DNA of 64,000 bases from Naumovozyma dairenensis CBS 421 (lineage: Eukaryota > Ascomycota > Saccharomycetes > Saccharomycetales > Saccharomycetaceae). Each line of letters starts with the position of its first letter. Within the stretch, counting starts at the first letter, position 1. Below are positions 19,919-31,269 of this stretch, piece by piece. The position numbers and the translations under genes were made by a program. The stretch spans positions 1,402,025-1,466,024 of the forward strand of contig NC_016485.2 of NCBI RefSeq assembly GCF_000227115.2, read 5' to 3'. The notes under the pieces were generated by a model that made no database searches, was not told the DNA's origin, and worked only from the letters and a program-made list of their open reading frames with translations.

Positions 19919-22492
19919 ATGCTTAAAAGGTTGACACTACTGTTAACCCTACAAACCCTAGCGTTATTCCTCTTTGCAACAGGATTTTTCCCTCAAAAGA
20001 CAGTCATAAAAGGTGATTCTCAATTCCAAATAAATGCAACTCTACAATCACAAACCCGTCCCACTTTCAATAAACTTGTCCTCATAGTGATAGATGCCCT
20101 TAGATCAGATTTCCTTTTTGATTCTCAAAAATCACATTTCCATTTCGTCCATTCTCAATTAAACAAAGGAACTGCATGGGGATTTACTGCATATTCAAAC
20201 CCACCTACAGTAACTTTACCACGCTTGAAAGGTATCACTACGGGATCCACTCCTAATTTCCTTGACGCAATCTTAAACGTCGCCGAAGATGATATCTCTT
20301 CGACGTTGGAGGATCAAGATTCATTGATAAAACAATTCTATATGCAAGGCAAGAATTTGAAATTTTTTGGTGACGATACATGGTTGAAATTGTTTCCTCA
20401 TCATTGGTTTAGTGAATTTGAAGGAACCAATTCATTCTTTGTTTCTGATTTTGAAATTGTGGATAAGAATGTTACTAGACATCTTCCTGAACAATTAGCT
20501 GCTAATGATGCAGATGTTTTGATTTTACATTATTTGGGGTTGGATCATATTGGACATAAAGATGGGGCTTCTTCGAAATTTATGAAGCATAAACATTTGG
20601 AAATGGACGAGATTATTAAGATGATCTATGAAAGCACACAGTACTCGAACGAGTATGATGATAATACTTTGATGGTAGTTATGGGTGATCATGGGATGAA
20701 TGAAGTTGGAAACCATGGTGGTTCATCTGCAGGTGAAACATCTGCAGGTATGGTTTTCTTATCTGAAAAATTAGCTAAATATTCTACACCACAGGAACAA
20801 ATGAACTTCGAGGTACCTCTTTTACCAAATTTGAATGAGGAAGGACAAAACAATTTCCAGTATTTGAATTCTATTCAACAGGTTGATCTTGTTCCAACTC
20901 TAGCCACTTTGTTTGGCTTACCCATTCCTAAGAATAGCGTTGGTGTTATAATTCCTGAATTTTTACAAATGTTAGACCCTCAAATTATTTCAACAAAGAT
21001 TAAAGAAAATTATAATCAATTACTACAATTGTCAAAGAAATCAGCAAACGAGTATGAATATAATTTTGATTCAGATTTAGATGTAAATCAAGAAATTTTG
21101 CAAAATGAAATGAAAAATATTCAAAACGAATTGACCAAGACAGCTACTAATTACAATTATAACCTATTAATTATTGGTTACTCCATTTTAGTCATATCAA
21201 CATTATTCACATCATTATTAATATGGAAAGATTATTCAAAGAAAAATATATTTCAATTGATACCAATCACCGTAATATCTATCATGTTAGGTGTTTCCAC
21301 TTTTTCCAGTAGTTTTGTAGAGGAAGAACATCAAATTTGGTGGTGGATCACAACAGGATTTATTACCGTTTCTTTAGTATCCACTTTAACACTTCAAAAT
21401 GGATTTTCACCATTGAAAACTATCTTGTATCATCTCATAATCTTCGGTTGTGCCAGGATCCTTCGTGGATGGAGTAATAGTGGACAAAAATATATTTACG
21501 ATCATGTATTATCAAATGTTTTAAAATCACATACAAATATTCAATGGTATTTAAACCTGTTGACAATTCTTATCATAGGATTTCAAAAAGATTCCACGTC
21601 AAACTTTTTCAAATTTACTATTACATTTTTCCTAAGTGTTTTATGCTTCATATATAAGGTTAATTGGGCCATTGTTAATAATGAAAATGTTCCAGATTGG
21701 TTTTATGCTTCCACATACGAAGCTTGCTCTATATTGATTGGACCCACTGCAACAACTTTCCAAGATTCATTGATCCCCATGGCTAACCTTTTCTTGAAAG
21801 CAATTGTAACTACAATAATAGGAAGAATAATATATTCCAAGATTTTCATTGGGAAAAATAATAAGGATAGTTTGTTAATTCCCGATATTGTTAAATATAT
21901 TAAACTACTTTTAATTTTTGAAACATCTTCAACAAAAATATCTCAATTCTTAATATTTGAGATCATCAACCACATATGGCCAAAATTATTAAACTTAGTA
22001 AAGGACACCAGCGACAACGACATTGCAAATAGTATTGAATTGAGTTTGATCCCACTTATATCCTTAATCTTACAAAATTTCACATTTTTTCAATTTGGTG
22101 GGACGAATTCGATTGCAACAATAGACATTTCCAACGCATATCATGGAATATCAGAGAATTATAATATTTATCAAGTTGGATTGTTTATGACGATATCAAA
22201 TTTTGCTCCATCGATATATTGGACCATAATCACATGGCCAACCTTATACAATAGCACCTCTATTACAAACAAGAATAGTAAATGGATAATATTTGCTTCA
22301 AATAAGTTGCCAATCTTGTTTTTTAATTGTATCGTCGGATGTTGTCTACTAGCCTCTTGCTATATCCTGAGGTATCATTTGTTTATTTGGAGTGTCTTCA
22401 GTCCCAAGCTTTGTTACTTCTTGGGTTGGAATTTATTCATGAATTCCATCGTTGGATATATTGTTGAAGGATTAATTGTTGCATTAGCTTAG
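19919..22492 (+). CDS. LAS21: GPI ethanolamine-phosphate transferase Las21 (Gpi7)
   Basis: This 857-residue membrane protein belongs to the PIG-G/Gpi7 family, which adds ethanolamine phosphate to the second mannose of GPI anchors in the ER. It has an N-terminal signal anchor (about residues 5-22). An alkaline-phosphatase-like lumenal domain follows, with metal ligands in VIDALRSDF (about residue 58), nucleophile region NPPTVTLPRLKGITTGS, LDHIGH and GDHGMNEVGNHGG (about 257). From about residue 415 there are multiple transmembrane helices. The length is close to the 830 residues of S. cerevisiae. The position corresponds to YJL062W; MRPL8 (YJL063C) is not present between it and DLS1. Confidence 0.95.
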   Translation: MLKRLTLLLTLQTLALFLFATGFFPQKTVIKGDSQFQINATLQSQTRPTFNKLVLIVIDALRSDFLFDSQKSHFHFVHSQLNKGTAWGFTAYSNPPTVTLPRLKGITTGSTPNFLDAILNVAEDDISSTLEDQDSLIKQFYMQGKNLKFFGDDTWLKLFPHHWFSEFEGTNSFFVSDFEIVDKNVTRHLPEQLAANDADVLILHYLGLDHIGHKDGASSKFMKHKHLEMDEIIKMIYESTQYSNEYDDNTLMVVMGDHGMNEVGNHGGSSAGETSAGMVFLSEKLAKYSTPQEQMNFEVPLLPNLNEEGQNNFQYLNSIQQVDLVPTLATLFGLPIPKNSVGVIIPEFLQMLDPQIISTKIKENYNQLLQLSKKSANEYEYNFDSDLDVNQEILQNEMKNIQNELTKTATNYNYNLLIIGYSILVISTLFTSLLIWKDYSKKNIFQLIPITVISIMLGVSTFSSSFVEEEHQIWWWITTGFITVSLVSTLTLQNGFSPLKTILYHLIIFGCARILRGWSNSGQKYIYDHVLSNVLKSHTNIQWYLNLLTILIIGFQKDSTSNFFKFTITFFLSVLCFIYKVNWAIVNNENVPDWFYASTYEACSILIGPTATTFQDSLIPMANLFLKAIVTTIIGRIIYSKIFIGKNNKDSLLIPDIVKYIKLLLIFETSSTKISQFLIFEIINHIWPKLLNLVKDTSDNDIANSIELSLIPLISLILQNFTFFQFGGTNSIATIDISNAYHGISENYNIYQVGLFMTISNFAPSIYWTIITWPTLYNSTSITNKNSKWIIFASNKLPILFFNCIVGCCLLASCYILRYHLFIWSVFSPKLCYFLGWNLFMNSIVGYIVEGLIVALA

Positions 22493-22831
22493 ACACATTT
22501 ATATATATACCTATATTATAGGTGCTATAAAAGATTGATAGAACAGTTTATAGACGTACATTACCATATATTATTACTTCCTTCTTAAACACTTCAAGTT
22601 CATTTTTGTCTTCATATTCCCATGCATTTTATTGAAGTAAACGTTATGAAGATACCTACCTAAGGCGCTTATATCAATATTTTCCAATCTCTAGTTATAA
22701 CAAAAGTAAAGAAAAGATATCTACGTACGTTAGAAGAGGAACGACTATAAGCAAAACCACCAAAGTGGCAAACGAGAATACTATACTTACGATAAAAAGA
22801 GATAGAACCATTAATCAGCTCGCTTCTCGAA
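22493..22831. other. LAS21-NUP82 intergenic region
   Basis: About 340 bp, holding the LAS21 3' end and the NUP82 promoter. AT-rich; nothing else recognised. Confidence 0.5.
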
Positions 22832-25036
22832 ATGTCTGACAACTTCTCTCCAATTGCATCTCACCCAATCTTTGGAACATCCATTATCACCAATGAAGAT
22901 TCTCAAAGATTCTTCTTCACTTCCCATCAAGGAACTAGAATGGTCCTATTACAAGGTTGTATCTTGAAATGGTGTAATGTCATAGATACGACATACCATT
23001 CCATGAAAGTAAAGTCCATTTTTAACAACAAACGCAAAATTATTGATGTTAAATTAAGTGAATCTGGTGATTTCTTATGTATCTACACTACCAAGACAAT
23101 TGATATACTTGAAATTCCATGGGGGTACGAAAAGATCCCAGATGAATTATTATCAAAATTTCAACCATTTCATTACGATATCTCCTCTTCCACCTCTGCT
23201 TTATCATCACCTAGTGATATTAAACAAGTCCTTTTCCATCCAAAATCATATCACGAAACTTGTTTAGTTATTCTCTATGAGGATTCCATCATTCAATTAA
23301 TTGATACCACTGCATCTACAGAAACAATCACTATTAATCAACCCACTGGAACATTAGGTGTGGAAACAAGAGTCATCGATATTGAATCCATCTGTTTCGA
23401 CAAAACAACTGGATTGATTCTTTATGCTTTGAGTATCAGTGACGGCGGTGATATTTACGCCTTATATCCATGTTTACCGACTCGTTTAGATGTTTCTAAG
23501 AAAGAAGTGGACTTATTGCTGCAAAAATCTATTGTACTTTATGATTCTTTGAAAGAAAATATGTCAAATGATGTTAAAAGGAATGTTATCAAACAACTTC
23601 AATTCGCTACTAAATTACAAGGTCAATTCTTAGAACAATTGAAAGGCGAAAAAGATGAAGAAAGAACAAGACATGCACAGAAAGATTTGAAATTGATTTT
23701 GGATGTTGATTTGGAGTATAGATTGGTTAACTTCCAAGGACCGTTCACCATTTCACCTTTCCCTAATGAATTATATAGTGCCACTGCTAAGGAGAGTCAA
23801 TGTATGAAAATCAATGAAAACAATGAGCTATTAATAATGACTTTCGATGACGGGAGTGTGGCGCTTTTATTTAGAGATTTGGAACTCACAATGTCATGGG
23901 ATATTGCCAATTATATTCATGATAACTCATTTGCTCTAGTTGAATTAATTAAACTGAAACCAACTGATATAGGCAGATTAATCATCTATCAAGATAACTT
24001 TGGTAAATTTTTCCTTTTGAGCGATGATGTTATCATGTTAGTACATACGAATTCGTGGTCAGACAAGTTAGCCAAAGCTATCGATGATTCTAATTTGAAT
24101 ATTTTATCAGAAATTGGATTTGAAAGCGAAATTACTTGGTTTGATGTTATGGGCAAATTCAATAACTGTACACCTTGTAAATATCATGGTAAAGAATCCA
24201 TTATATTCGTGTCTTCAGATAATGTCTTTGTGGAAAACCTAACGAAGAAGCATTCTATGAATAATATTAAGGGATCATCAACTTCAAATTCCAATGAGGA
24301 AACCGCGGAAAGTGAATATAAAGTAACTTTCAAGCAACCAATTGATGAATTGATGACATTAAATGAATTATTTCAAAAACAATGTCGTATGCCATTTAGT
24401 AAGTTAATTAAACCAGAAGATAGACAAATTGAATTATCTAATGAATCGAATGAAATACAATTAGAAATCCTGACAGATTTATCTAAAGAATTAATTACTA
24501 AAATCATTGATGGTCAAACGTTAGGATTCAACCTACATAACAGGCTGAAAGAACAACAATTAGAATTGACACGACAATTGAAACATACTCAAATTGTCTT
24601 TGAAAAGCAAGATTGTATTAAGAATAAGAATAAAGAAATATTGAAGAGATGGAATGAACAATTAAATAGATCAGTGAAATTAACTGATAGATTACAAAAC
24701 TTGAATGAAAAATTAATCACTATAAATGACTCACCAAATTTATCTTCGTATCCAATTACTTCAGTTGAATTAGAATGGTTTAAAGAAATTAGAAACCAAG
24801 TCCATAAGTTTAATTCATTTGTTCATACCCAAAGAGATGCTAATGAAGAGCTTTCATTCTTAAAGAAGGAATTAGATCGTATAAGTAATGATGTTACATC
24901 TGTAGTAGATGAGAAATCCAAGAAGGAATGGGAGGAATTACGTGCCATACTGGAACAAGATTCCAAAATTATTAAAGAATGTAACATTGAATTGACAAAG
25001 ACGACGGAATCTATGGCTGGCATCGGCTCTAAATAA
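22832..25036 (+). CDS. NUP82: Nucleoporin Nup82
   Basis: The 734-residue protein starts MSDNFSPIASHPIFGTSI and has the two-part layout of Nup82. An N-terminal beta-propeller spans roughly residues 1-440 (LKWCNVIDTTYHSMKVKSIF, VKLSESGDFLCIYTTKTIDIL), and C-terminal coiled coils span roughly 520-720 (LKEQQLELTRQLKHTQIVFE). Nup82 with Nup159 and Nsp1 forms the cytoplasmic mRNA-export platform of the nuclear pore. The length is near the 713 residues of S. cerevisiae, and the position matches YJL061W. Confidence 0.94.
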   Translation: MSDNFSPIASHPIFGTSIITNEDSQRFFFTSHQGTRMVLLQGCILKWCNVIDTTYHSMKVKSIFNNKRKIIDVKLSESGDFLCIYTTKTIDILEIPWGYEKIPDELLSKFQPFHYDISSSTSALSSPSDIKQVLFHPKSYHETCLVILYEDSIIQLIDTTASTETITINQPTGTLGVETRVIDIESICFDKTTGLILYALSISDGGDIYALYPCLPTRLDVSKKEVDLLLQKSIVLYDSLKENMSNDVKRNVIKQLQFATKLQGQFLEQLKGEKDEERTRHAQKDLKLILDVDLEYRLVNFQGPFTISPFPNELYSATAKESQCMKINENNELLIMTFDDGSVALLFRDLELTMSWDIANYIHDNSFALVELIKLKPTDIGRLIIYQDNFGKFFLLSDDVIMLVHTNSWSDKLAKAIDDSNLNILSEIGFESEITWFDVMGKFNNCTPCKYHGKESIIFVSSDNVFVENLTKKHSMNNIKGSSTSNSNEETAESEYKVTFKQPIDELMTLNELFQKQCRMPFSKLIKPEDRQIELSNESNEIQLEILTDLSKELITKIIDGQTLGFNLHNRLKEQQLELTRQLKHTQIVFEKQDCIKNKNKEILKRWNEQLNRSVKLTDRLQNLNEKLITINDSPNLSSYPITSVELEWFKEIRNQVHKFNSFVHTQRDANEELSFLKKELDRISNDVTSVVDEKSKKEWEELRAILEQDSKIIKECNIELTKTTESMAGIGSK

Positions 25037-25819
25037 ATTACAATATCATTTCCATGAATACATATAGCTGTATATTAGGAATTAGATCCCATGATACTTA
25101 AGCATCTCTATAATATAATAATTCTAATTATACCATCTATTAATAATCCTCGAGTTTGTTTTCTGAGTCGACTATGTTATTAAAGATCTCTAGAAAATGG
25201 GTTCAGGCCCTATCAAATCAATCTGAATTATAGACAGAAGGTGGATATTTACCCTTTATTTATTGAGTAGTATACCCTACTAGCTGGTTGCGTCAAGGTG
25301 TCTTCTGTATTTTAGACGGTGTGAAGGGGTGTAGTTGGAGAAAATCAAAGAATCAATTTCAATCCCCAAATTTCCAGAAAAAAAGGAAACTTAGTGCGTC
25401 CAGTAGTGCCCTACAGGTGTTTCTGTGGGAGTTAGGGTAAATACCATACCCAAATCTGTTAAATTGGCTATGGGGCATATAAAAACAGGGCTTTATTGAA
25501 AATAAATGTCGCCGGCCCTGAAAACGGAAATTCCTGAGATCCGTCGATTGAAAACTGTGGTGGCGCTAACAATGGACTGTATAGAAAAGTGATAACAAAA
25601 AAAATGACATACAAACGAAAAGTGGAAAATTTAGATAAGTTGCTCAAATCAAGAGAAGTTCAGGATGACTCGTTGATTCGATACGACATCCATATACTTG
25701 TTGACAAATTCCTGATTAATAACAATGGGATCTTTATATAAATAATATATATATATATATAGTAAATAATATATAACATCATTGGTTAAAGTTCAGCAAA
25801 TATATATCATTATTTCTTT
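25037..25819. other. NUP82-BNA3 intergenic region (BNA3 promoter)
   Basis: About 780 bp without a credible ORF. It contains TTAGGGT at 25432-25438, which is close to the Tbf1 recognition sequence, a patch relatively rich in G+C around 25500-25570, and a TA microsatellite at about 25744-25760. Probably an extended promoter for BNA3. Confidence 0.45.
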
Positions 25820-27166
25820 ATGAACATCAACAAACTCATCTCTAAACGCTCACTCAAGACAATGGCAGGAACTGGTAAAAAATTCGAATTCACTCCAAAC
25901 AAATATTTCACATCAAATACTTCTAAAGATGTTTGGTCACTAACAAATGAAGCTGCCGCTCAAGCAGCACAAACTTCCCGCAATAAGGATCGTGAATTAA
26001 TTAATTTAGGTCAAGGTTTCTTCTCATACTCACCACCACAATTCGCTATCAAAGAAGCTCAAAAAGCCCTAGAAATCCCATTGGTAAACCAGTATTCCCC
26101 AACAAGAGGCCGTGCCTCCTTGTTAAACTCATTAATCAAGTTATATAGTCCATTCTATGGCAAAGAATTGAAACAAGAAAACATCACTATCACAACAGGT
26201 GCCAACGAAGGTATTCTTTCATGTCTCATGGGGTTACTTAACGCAGGAGATGAAGTCATCGTCTTTGAACCATTCTTTGATCAATACATTTCCAATATTG
26301 AATTGATGGGTGGTAAAGTCGTATATGTGCCAATAAACCCACCAAAAGATTTAGATCAACGTATCACTGAAGGTACTGAATGGACGATTGATTTCGAACA
26401 ATTCCGTAATGCAATCACACCAAAGACTAAAGCCGTCATAGTCAATTCACCACATAATCCTATTGGTAAAGTATTCACGAAGGAAGAGCTAACAAAATTA
26501 GGAGAAATATGTGTGGAAAACAACGTCATTATCATATCTGATGAAGTCTATGAATTCCTTTACTTCAATGACTCATTCACTAGAATCGCTACTTTATCAC
26601 CAGAAATTGGTCAATTAACTTTGACTGTGGGATCAGCTGGTAAAACATTTGCTGCTACCGGCTGGAGAATCGGTTGGGTCATTTCTCAAAATCCTGAACT
26701 TTTGCAATATGTATCAAAGGCACATACTAGAATTTGTTTCGCTTCACCATCACCATTACAAGAAGCTTGTGCTAATTCTATTAATGATGCGTTAGAATCT
26801 GGATATTTCGAAAAGATGAGAAAAGAATATGTTCAAAAGTTTAAAATTTTCAATGCTGTTTTCGAGGAATTGGGATTGCCTTATACTAAGCCTGAGGGAA
26901 CTTACTTTGTGTTAGCAGATTTCTCCAAAGTGAAGATTCCAGAGGATTACCCATGGCCTGAAGAAATCTTGGATAAGGGGAAAGATTTCCGTATTTCACA
27001 TTGGTTAATCAATGAATTAGGTGTTGTTGCTATACCTCCTACAGAATTTTATATTAAGGAGCATGAGAAAGCTGCTGAGAATTTATTAAGATTTGCTGTT
27101 TGCAAAGATGATGAATATTTAGAAAAAGCTGTTGAAAGACTAAGATTATTAAAGGATTATTTATAG
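25820..27166 (+). CDS. BNA3: Kynurenine aminotransferase Bna3
   Basis: The 448-residue protein is a fold-type I PLP aminotransferase that forms kynurenic acid from kynurenine. The PLP lysine is K275 in VGSAGKTFAATGWRIGW. Other family segments are ELINLGQGFFSYSPP, NQYSPTRGRASL, TGANEGILS, VNSPHNPIGKVF and IISDEVYEFLYF. The first 15 residues (MNINKLISKRSLKTM) form a basic amphipathic presequence and a second Met follows, so mitochondrial and cytosolic forms from two starts are possible, as reported for S. cerevisiae Bna3. The length matches the 444 residues of S. cerevisiae. Position YJL060W. Confidence 0.96.
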   Translation: MNINKLISKRSLKTMAGTGKKFEFTPNKYFTSNTSKDVWSLTNEAAAQAAQTSRNKDRELINLGQGFFSYSPPQFAIKEAQKALEIPLVNQYSPTRGRASLLNSLIKLYSPFYGKELKQENITITTGANEGILSCLMGLLNAGDEVIVFEPFFDQYISNIELMGGKVVYVPINPPKDLDQRITEGTEWTIDFEQFRNAITPKTKAVIVNSPHNPIGKVFTKEELTKLGEICVENNVIIISDEVYEFLYFNDSFTRIATLSPEIGQLTLTVGSAGKTFAATGWRIGWVISQNPELLQYVSKAHTRICFASPSPLQEACANSINDALESGYFEKMRKEYVQKFKIFNAVFEELGLPYTKPEGTYFVLADFSKVKIPEDYPWPEEILDKGKDFRISHWLINELGVVAIPPTEFYIKEHEKAAENLLRFAVCKDDEYLEKAVERLRLLKDYL

Positions 27167-27583
27167 AAATGAATGTAAGTAGCTATATTTTTTTTATTCC
27201 TACTTTTTTATACAATATATTCGAATGATAGAATAAATGAACAATTATGATATTGATTTTATCATCTTTATGTTTCTAACTGTCCTAACGTGGTTAAACT
27301 GAAGTGTCGCTTGTAAGAGAAACAGACCCCAATTGAATATTTCGCTTATAGATCATTTATTTTTTTCGTCTATAAGCCTGAATGAAACAAAACATAAACT
27401 AAAGGACTTAAAGGAACTCGAGGTATCTCGAACTTATAAAACGGAAGATCACATTTGAGAGTAGATCCTAATAGCCATTAGATATACACAAAAAAAAAGG
27501 GTTTTTTAGGAATATAAAAGCCTTAATTCTGCAATACTCAGTTTGCACATACAGCATTCATGCTTACAAGGCCACATAAGTAA
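27167..27583. other. BNA3-YHC3 intergenic region
   Basis: About 420 bp containing the 3' end of BNA3 and the YHC3 promoter. Poly-A and poly-T tracts only; no gene seen. Confidence 0.5.
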
Positions 27584-28864
27584 ATGGTACATATTGAAGC
27601 CAATAAGAATACTCATATTTATATTTATTTTTGGATTTTTGGACTTATTAATAATGTCCTTTATGTCGTCATTTTATCAGCTGCTGTGGATATAGTGGGC
27701 CCTAAATTACCTAAATCATTGGTCCTATTGGCAGATATTGTCCCTTCCTTATCGATCAAATTGACAGCACCATTCTTTATCGAATATATCCCTTATAGAA
27801 CTAGAATTATCTCTTTAATCCTAGTAAGTTGTCTTGGCATGTTCATGGTATCATTGAGTAATTTAACACTCTGCATTATAGGAATCATCTTGGCCTCAAC
27901 CTCTTCCGGATTTGGTGAAATAACTTTTCTTCAATTAACACATTATTATAAGGGAGCTGCATTAAATGGATGGTCATCTGGAACAGGAGGGGCAGGTCTA
28001 TTCGGAAGTGGTGGTTATATGTTATTGACGTCTATATGGAAGATACCTATCAAAATATCATTATTATTATTCTCTATCTTACCATTCGGATTCTTACTTT
28101 ATCTAAAATTAGTGGCAGATCATCCAATAAATGATCGCTATGAAGCTATATTAACTAATATTTTGAGGGACGAGAATGAAAATAATGATGGTGATCTACC
28201 ATCTTCCAATATATCCATCCCAGAAAATGAAGACGTTATGTTTTTGACACATGAAGCCATTTCCCCAATATATTCTTTCAAAGATCATGTTAGAAAAACT
28301 TTGTTCAAATTGAAAGAATTGGTGATCCCATACATGCTACCTTTAACGTCAGTGTACCTTTTTGAATATTTGATCAATCAAGCAATTTCACCAACTTTAC
28401 TTTTCCCATTAGATCCCACAGAAAGAAATTCTAGCACACCTTTTCTCTTCCACAAATATAGAGATATTTATGTCACATATGGTACATTGTACCAACTAGG
28501 TGTATTCATTTCAAGATCAACAGCGCATCTATTTAGGTTGAAAAGGTTATACTTGTTATCATTCCTTCAGAGTTTGAATTTTATCTTGGCAATTTTACAA
28601 TCATGGTATTTCAAAATCAAAAACCCATGGATAATTATGTCCTTGATCTTTTATGAAGGTTTGCTTGGTGGTTCATCTTATATAAATACATTTTTGAATA
28701 TTCATGATGAAGTTGAACCAAGTAAGACAGAATTTGCCTTAGGTTCAGTATCAATTGCAGATTCCTTTGGTGTATTTTTGGCGGCTTTAATTGGGTTACA
28801 ATTAGAGCCATCACTGTGTCGACATCAAATTACAGATGGCAGACCTTGGTGCCAAATGGAATAG
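27584..28864 (+). CDS. YHC3: Battenin (CLN3) homologue, vacuolar membrane protein
   Basis: The 426-residue polytopic protein belongs to the CLN3/battenin family (Yhc3, also called Btn1), related to major-facilitator transporters and linked to vacuolar pH and amino-acid balance. About ten hydrophobic segments are visible. Diagnostic stretches are FGEITFLQLTHYY, WSSGTGGAGLFGSGGYMLL, LEYLINQAISPTLL-type and YVTYGTLYQLGVFISRS. The length is close to the 408 residues of S. cerevisiae. Position YJL059W; it converges on BIT61. Confidence 0.93.
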   Translation: MVHIEANKNTHIYIYFWIFGLINNVLYVVILSAAVDIVGPKLPKSLVLLADIVPSLSIKLTAPFFIEYIPYRTRIISLILVSCLGMFMVSLSNLTLCIIGIILASTSSGFGEITFLQLTHYYKGAALNGWSSGTGGAGLFGSGGYMLLTSIWKIPIKISLLLFSILPFGFLLYLKLVADHPINDRYEAILTNILRDENENNDGDLPSSNISIPENEDVMFLTHEAISPIYSFKDHVRKTLFKLKELVIPYMLPLTSVYLFEYLINQAISPTLLFPLDPTERNSSTPFLFHKYRDIYVTYGTLYQLGVFISRSTAHLFRLKRLYLLSFLQSLNFILAILQSWYFKIKNPWIIMSLIFYEGLLGGSSYINTFLNIHDEVEPSKTEFALGSVSIADSFGVFLAALIGLQLEPSLCRHQITDGRPWCQME

Positions 28865-28987
28865 CAAGAACAACGTAACTGTATTCAAATAAAAGCCATA
28901 TCCCATCCGTGGTTTTTAAAATATATAGTATATAAAAAAAATCTATATGATACTTTTACAAATGATAGTAAAAAGTATATCTCCATA

Positions 28988-30640
28988 TCATATACTAATG
29001 CGTACACCTTCTAACAACTCTTCAACTATCTTTTGGTCCTTGTCACCACTATAAACAGTAGATAGAATTCCGAAACATTGAAGTAAAATCAATTTATCTT
29101 CTTGACTCACAGAATTTTCTTCCTCTTGATTGAAAATATATAATTGTAACGTTTTACTCGTTTCAGTGGTACTATTGATTATATTTTGATAATAGGGCAA
29201 TACTATAGAATCTCTGAAACATTTCAATAATAACATATCCGTGGAATACGTTCTACATAGTTCGTCATTGCTTTTACCATTACTTCCTTTTTTCTTACTC
29301 TTATTTTTAAGTTTGGATTTTTGTTCAATGATTCTATTAAAGGGTAAAAATATAGTCAATATATCATAATAAACTTCTTGATAAAATTTCTGCCAAATGA
29401 TGCATAATCTTTTCAACGGATTATTCATGATATATTCATTAGAATAATTAAAAATGATCTCGTTCTCAAATATGAACAAAGATGAGTTTAAAAATTCATT
29501 CAATTCTGACCAAATGAAATTCAGCGTATTAGGCAACTTATAATAAAATAAAAGAATATTATTCAAATCTTCAATTTTGATTCGTGAGTTCCATAACCTT
29601 TTATCCCTGAAAAAATCAACAATATAATTACAAAAAATGTACCAAAGATTACCTGAAAGTATTGATAATTCTTCAGATGTAAAGTTCTTATAATTTGCTT
29701 CCAACGATGGTAAATGTCTTAGTAGATCTTGCAACATGTATTCAGGATTAGTATCTTGTGTTGGCGATACAGTATCATTGACAGGTAATGCTGGATTGAA
29801 CGAATAAATGGAATGGTTGGAGTCCATTACATGATCAACTCTGGAATTGTGAATATATAGAGATTTTGACGTCCCCTTACGTCGTTCGAATGACGAATGT
29901 AAAAATTTACCCAATGAATGAGGAAGTACAGGTTCGATGTCGACTTTACGCTGGTTTCTAAAGGGTTTGTTGTGTGTAAATATTTTATTCATTAATTTAC
30001 CAAAATCATATTTCTTAGTCAATATACCTGACGTTGTTGATGTAATTGATCTATTACTTGATGTGCTACTTATCGTTGGAGATAACTTGGTAAGGTCAGG
30101 TTTTTTCAAAGTAGTACTACCATTCCTATTTAGACTAAATATCGACATACTTTTCTTACGAGTGAGATTATGACCCAAAAAAGATATTGAAGATGAAGAT
30201 GATGAAGTGGAGGATTGTGACTTTTCAATTGGAGACAAGCTTTTAAAACCATTCTTGCTTGATGTGGATGGAGAAGTTGATAAAGTTGTCGACGAGCTGT
30301 TGTTACTGCTCAAAGTATTGGGATTTGTGTTGTTGGTTTTGGATATTGATCCTTTATTGGCGACTCCATGGAATATCGATTGAAACCCAACGTGTGATAA
30401 AAGGGGTGTAGGACTTGACACTGTTATTTGCTGAGAATTATCGTTCAGAACTGGGTCATCATGAACCAACATTTGGGGTATTATGATATCATTATTAGTT
30501 GAATACGATCGTATGGATTTATTTTCATACGAAGCAGCTGATATTGAATTCCGTTGAGAATTTGAACTGGGTGGTATTGAAGCAATGTTCATATTAACAA
30601 TGCTATTGCATATTGCATGACTGTTTGTAGAGAGAAGCAA
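28988..30640 (-). CDS. BIT61: TORC2 accessory subunit Bit61/Bit2
   Basis: The 550-residue product has a disordered Ser/Asn/Thr-rich N-terminal half and a conserved C-terminal half (about residues 300-550). In the latter, LSGNLWYIFCNYIVDFFRD, FIWSELNEFLNSSLFIFE and PFNRIIEQK resemble the HbrB/Avo2-type region of Bit61. Bit61 and its duplicate Bit2 bind Tsc11/Slm proteins in TOR complex 2 at the plasma membrane. The synteny (next to YHC3 and IKS1) favours BIT61 (YJL058C) over BIT2 (YBR270C). Confidence 0.88.
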   Translation of the reverse strand: MLLSTNSHAICNSIVNMNIASIPPSSNSQRNSISAASYENKSIRSYSTNNDIIIPQMLVHDDPVLNDNSQQITVSSPTPLLSHVGFQSIFHGVANKGSISKTNNTNPNTLSSNNSSSTTLSTSPSTSSKNGFKSLSPIEKSQSSTSSSSSSISFLGHNLTRKKSMSIFSLNRNGSTTLKKPDLTKLSPTISSTSSNRSITSTTSGILTKKYDFGKLMNKIFTHNKPFRNQRKVDIEPVLPHSLGKFLHSSFERRKGTSKSLYIHNSRVDHVMDSNHSIYSFNPALPVNDTVSPTQDTNPEYMLQDLLRHLPSLEANYKNFTSEELSILSGNLWYIFCNYIVDFFRDKRLWNSRIKIEDLNNILLFYYKLPNTLNFIWSELNEFLNSSLFIFENEIIFNYSNEYIMNNPLKRLCIIWQKFYQEVYYDILTIFLPFNRIIEQKSKLKNKSKKKGSNGKSNDELCRTYSTDMLLLKCFRDSIVLPYYQNIINSTTETSKTLQLYIFNQEEENSVSQEDKLILLQCFGILSTVYSGDKDQKIVEELLEGVRISI

Positions 30641-31269
30641 GCGGTACTTGGAACTATAACCTTGAGATTTCCCTTTATCTTTACAAAAACTTTAATTGAA
30701 TACAAAGGAATATTTTTCATATGCTGAACTGCATTCGAAACTTGTCGCTACCGAATATAAGAAAGTAATGATATATAGTCTACTAAGATATACAAAACAG
30801 AGCAAAATATATAGAGGTAATATGGTTTACCAGACTGGCGATCAGACAAATTCAAGAAGTATTGTGAAATAAATGTCATAGTTTTATGGTCATCGTATGT
30901 TATTTAACGTCAGCTTACATATTGAATTATTAGAAAAAATCATTCTAAAGTATTTTTGCTGGAATAATTTGTATATAAATACATACGTATTTTGTGTACT
31001 ATATCTTTTATGGTGCTGGATCGAAGGTATCTCAATAAACAGTTACAAATTCTTGAACCGATGCTTTAAAATATGGCTTTCTTCAGCAGCTGCCGGCCTG
31101 TCTCTTCTTCTCACCTTCACATAATTTGTAGAGAGCTAGAGTGTACGTATTATATGAAAGTGGTATTTACGAGATAGTTTCTTTATCTTTTTTTTTTTAC
31201 AGAACTATTTAAGTCTTCTAATTAGAATATATCTGTATAAAAATAAAGTAGCGTAGGCTATATCTGGAA
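30641..31269. other. IKS1 3' flank and BIT61 promoter
   Basis: About 630 bp. A 75-codon plus-strand ORF at 30897-31124 shows no family resemblance. A T run lies at about 31188-31198. No RNA gene recognised. Confidence 0.5.
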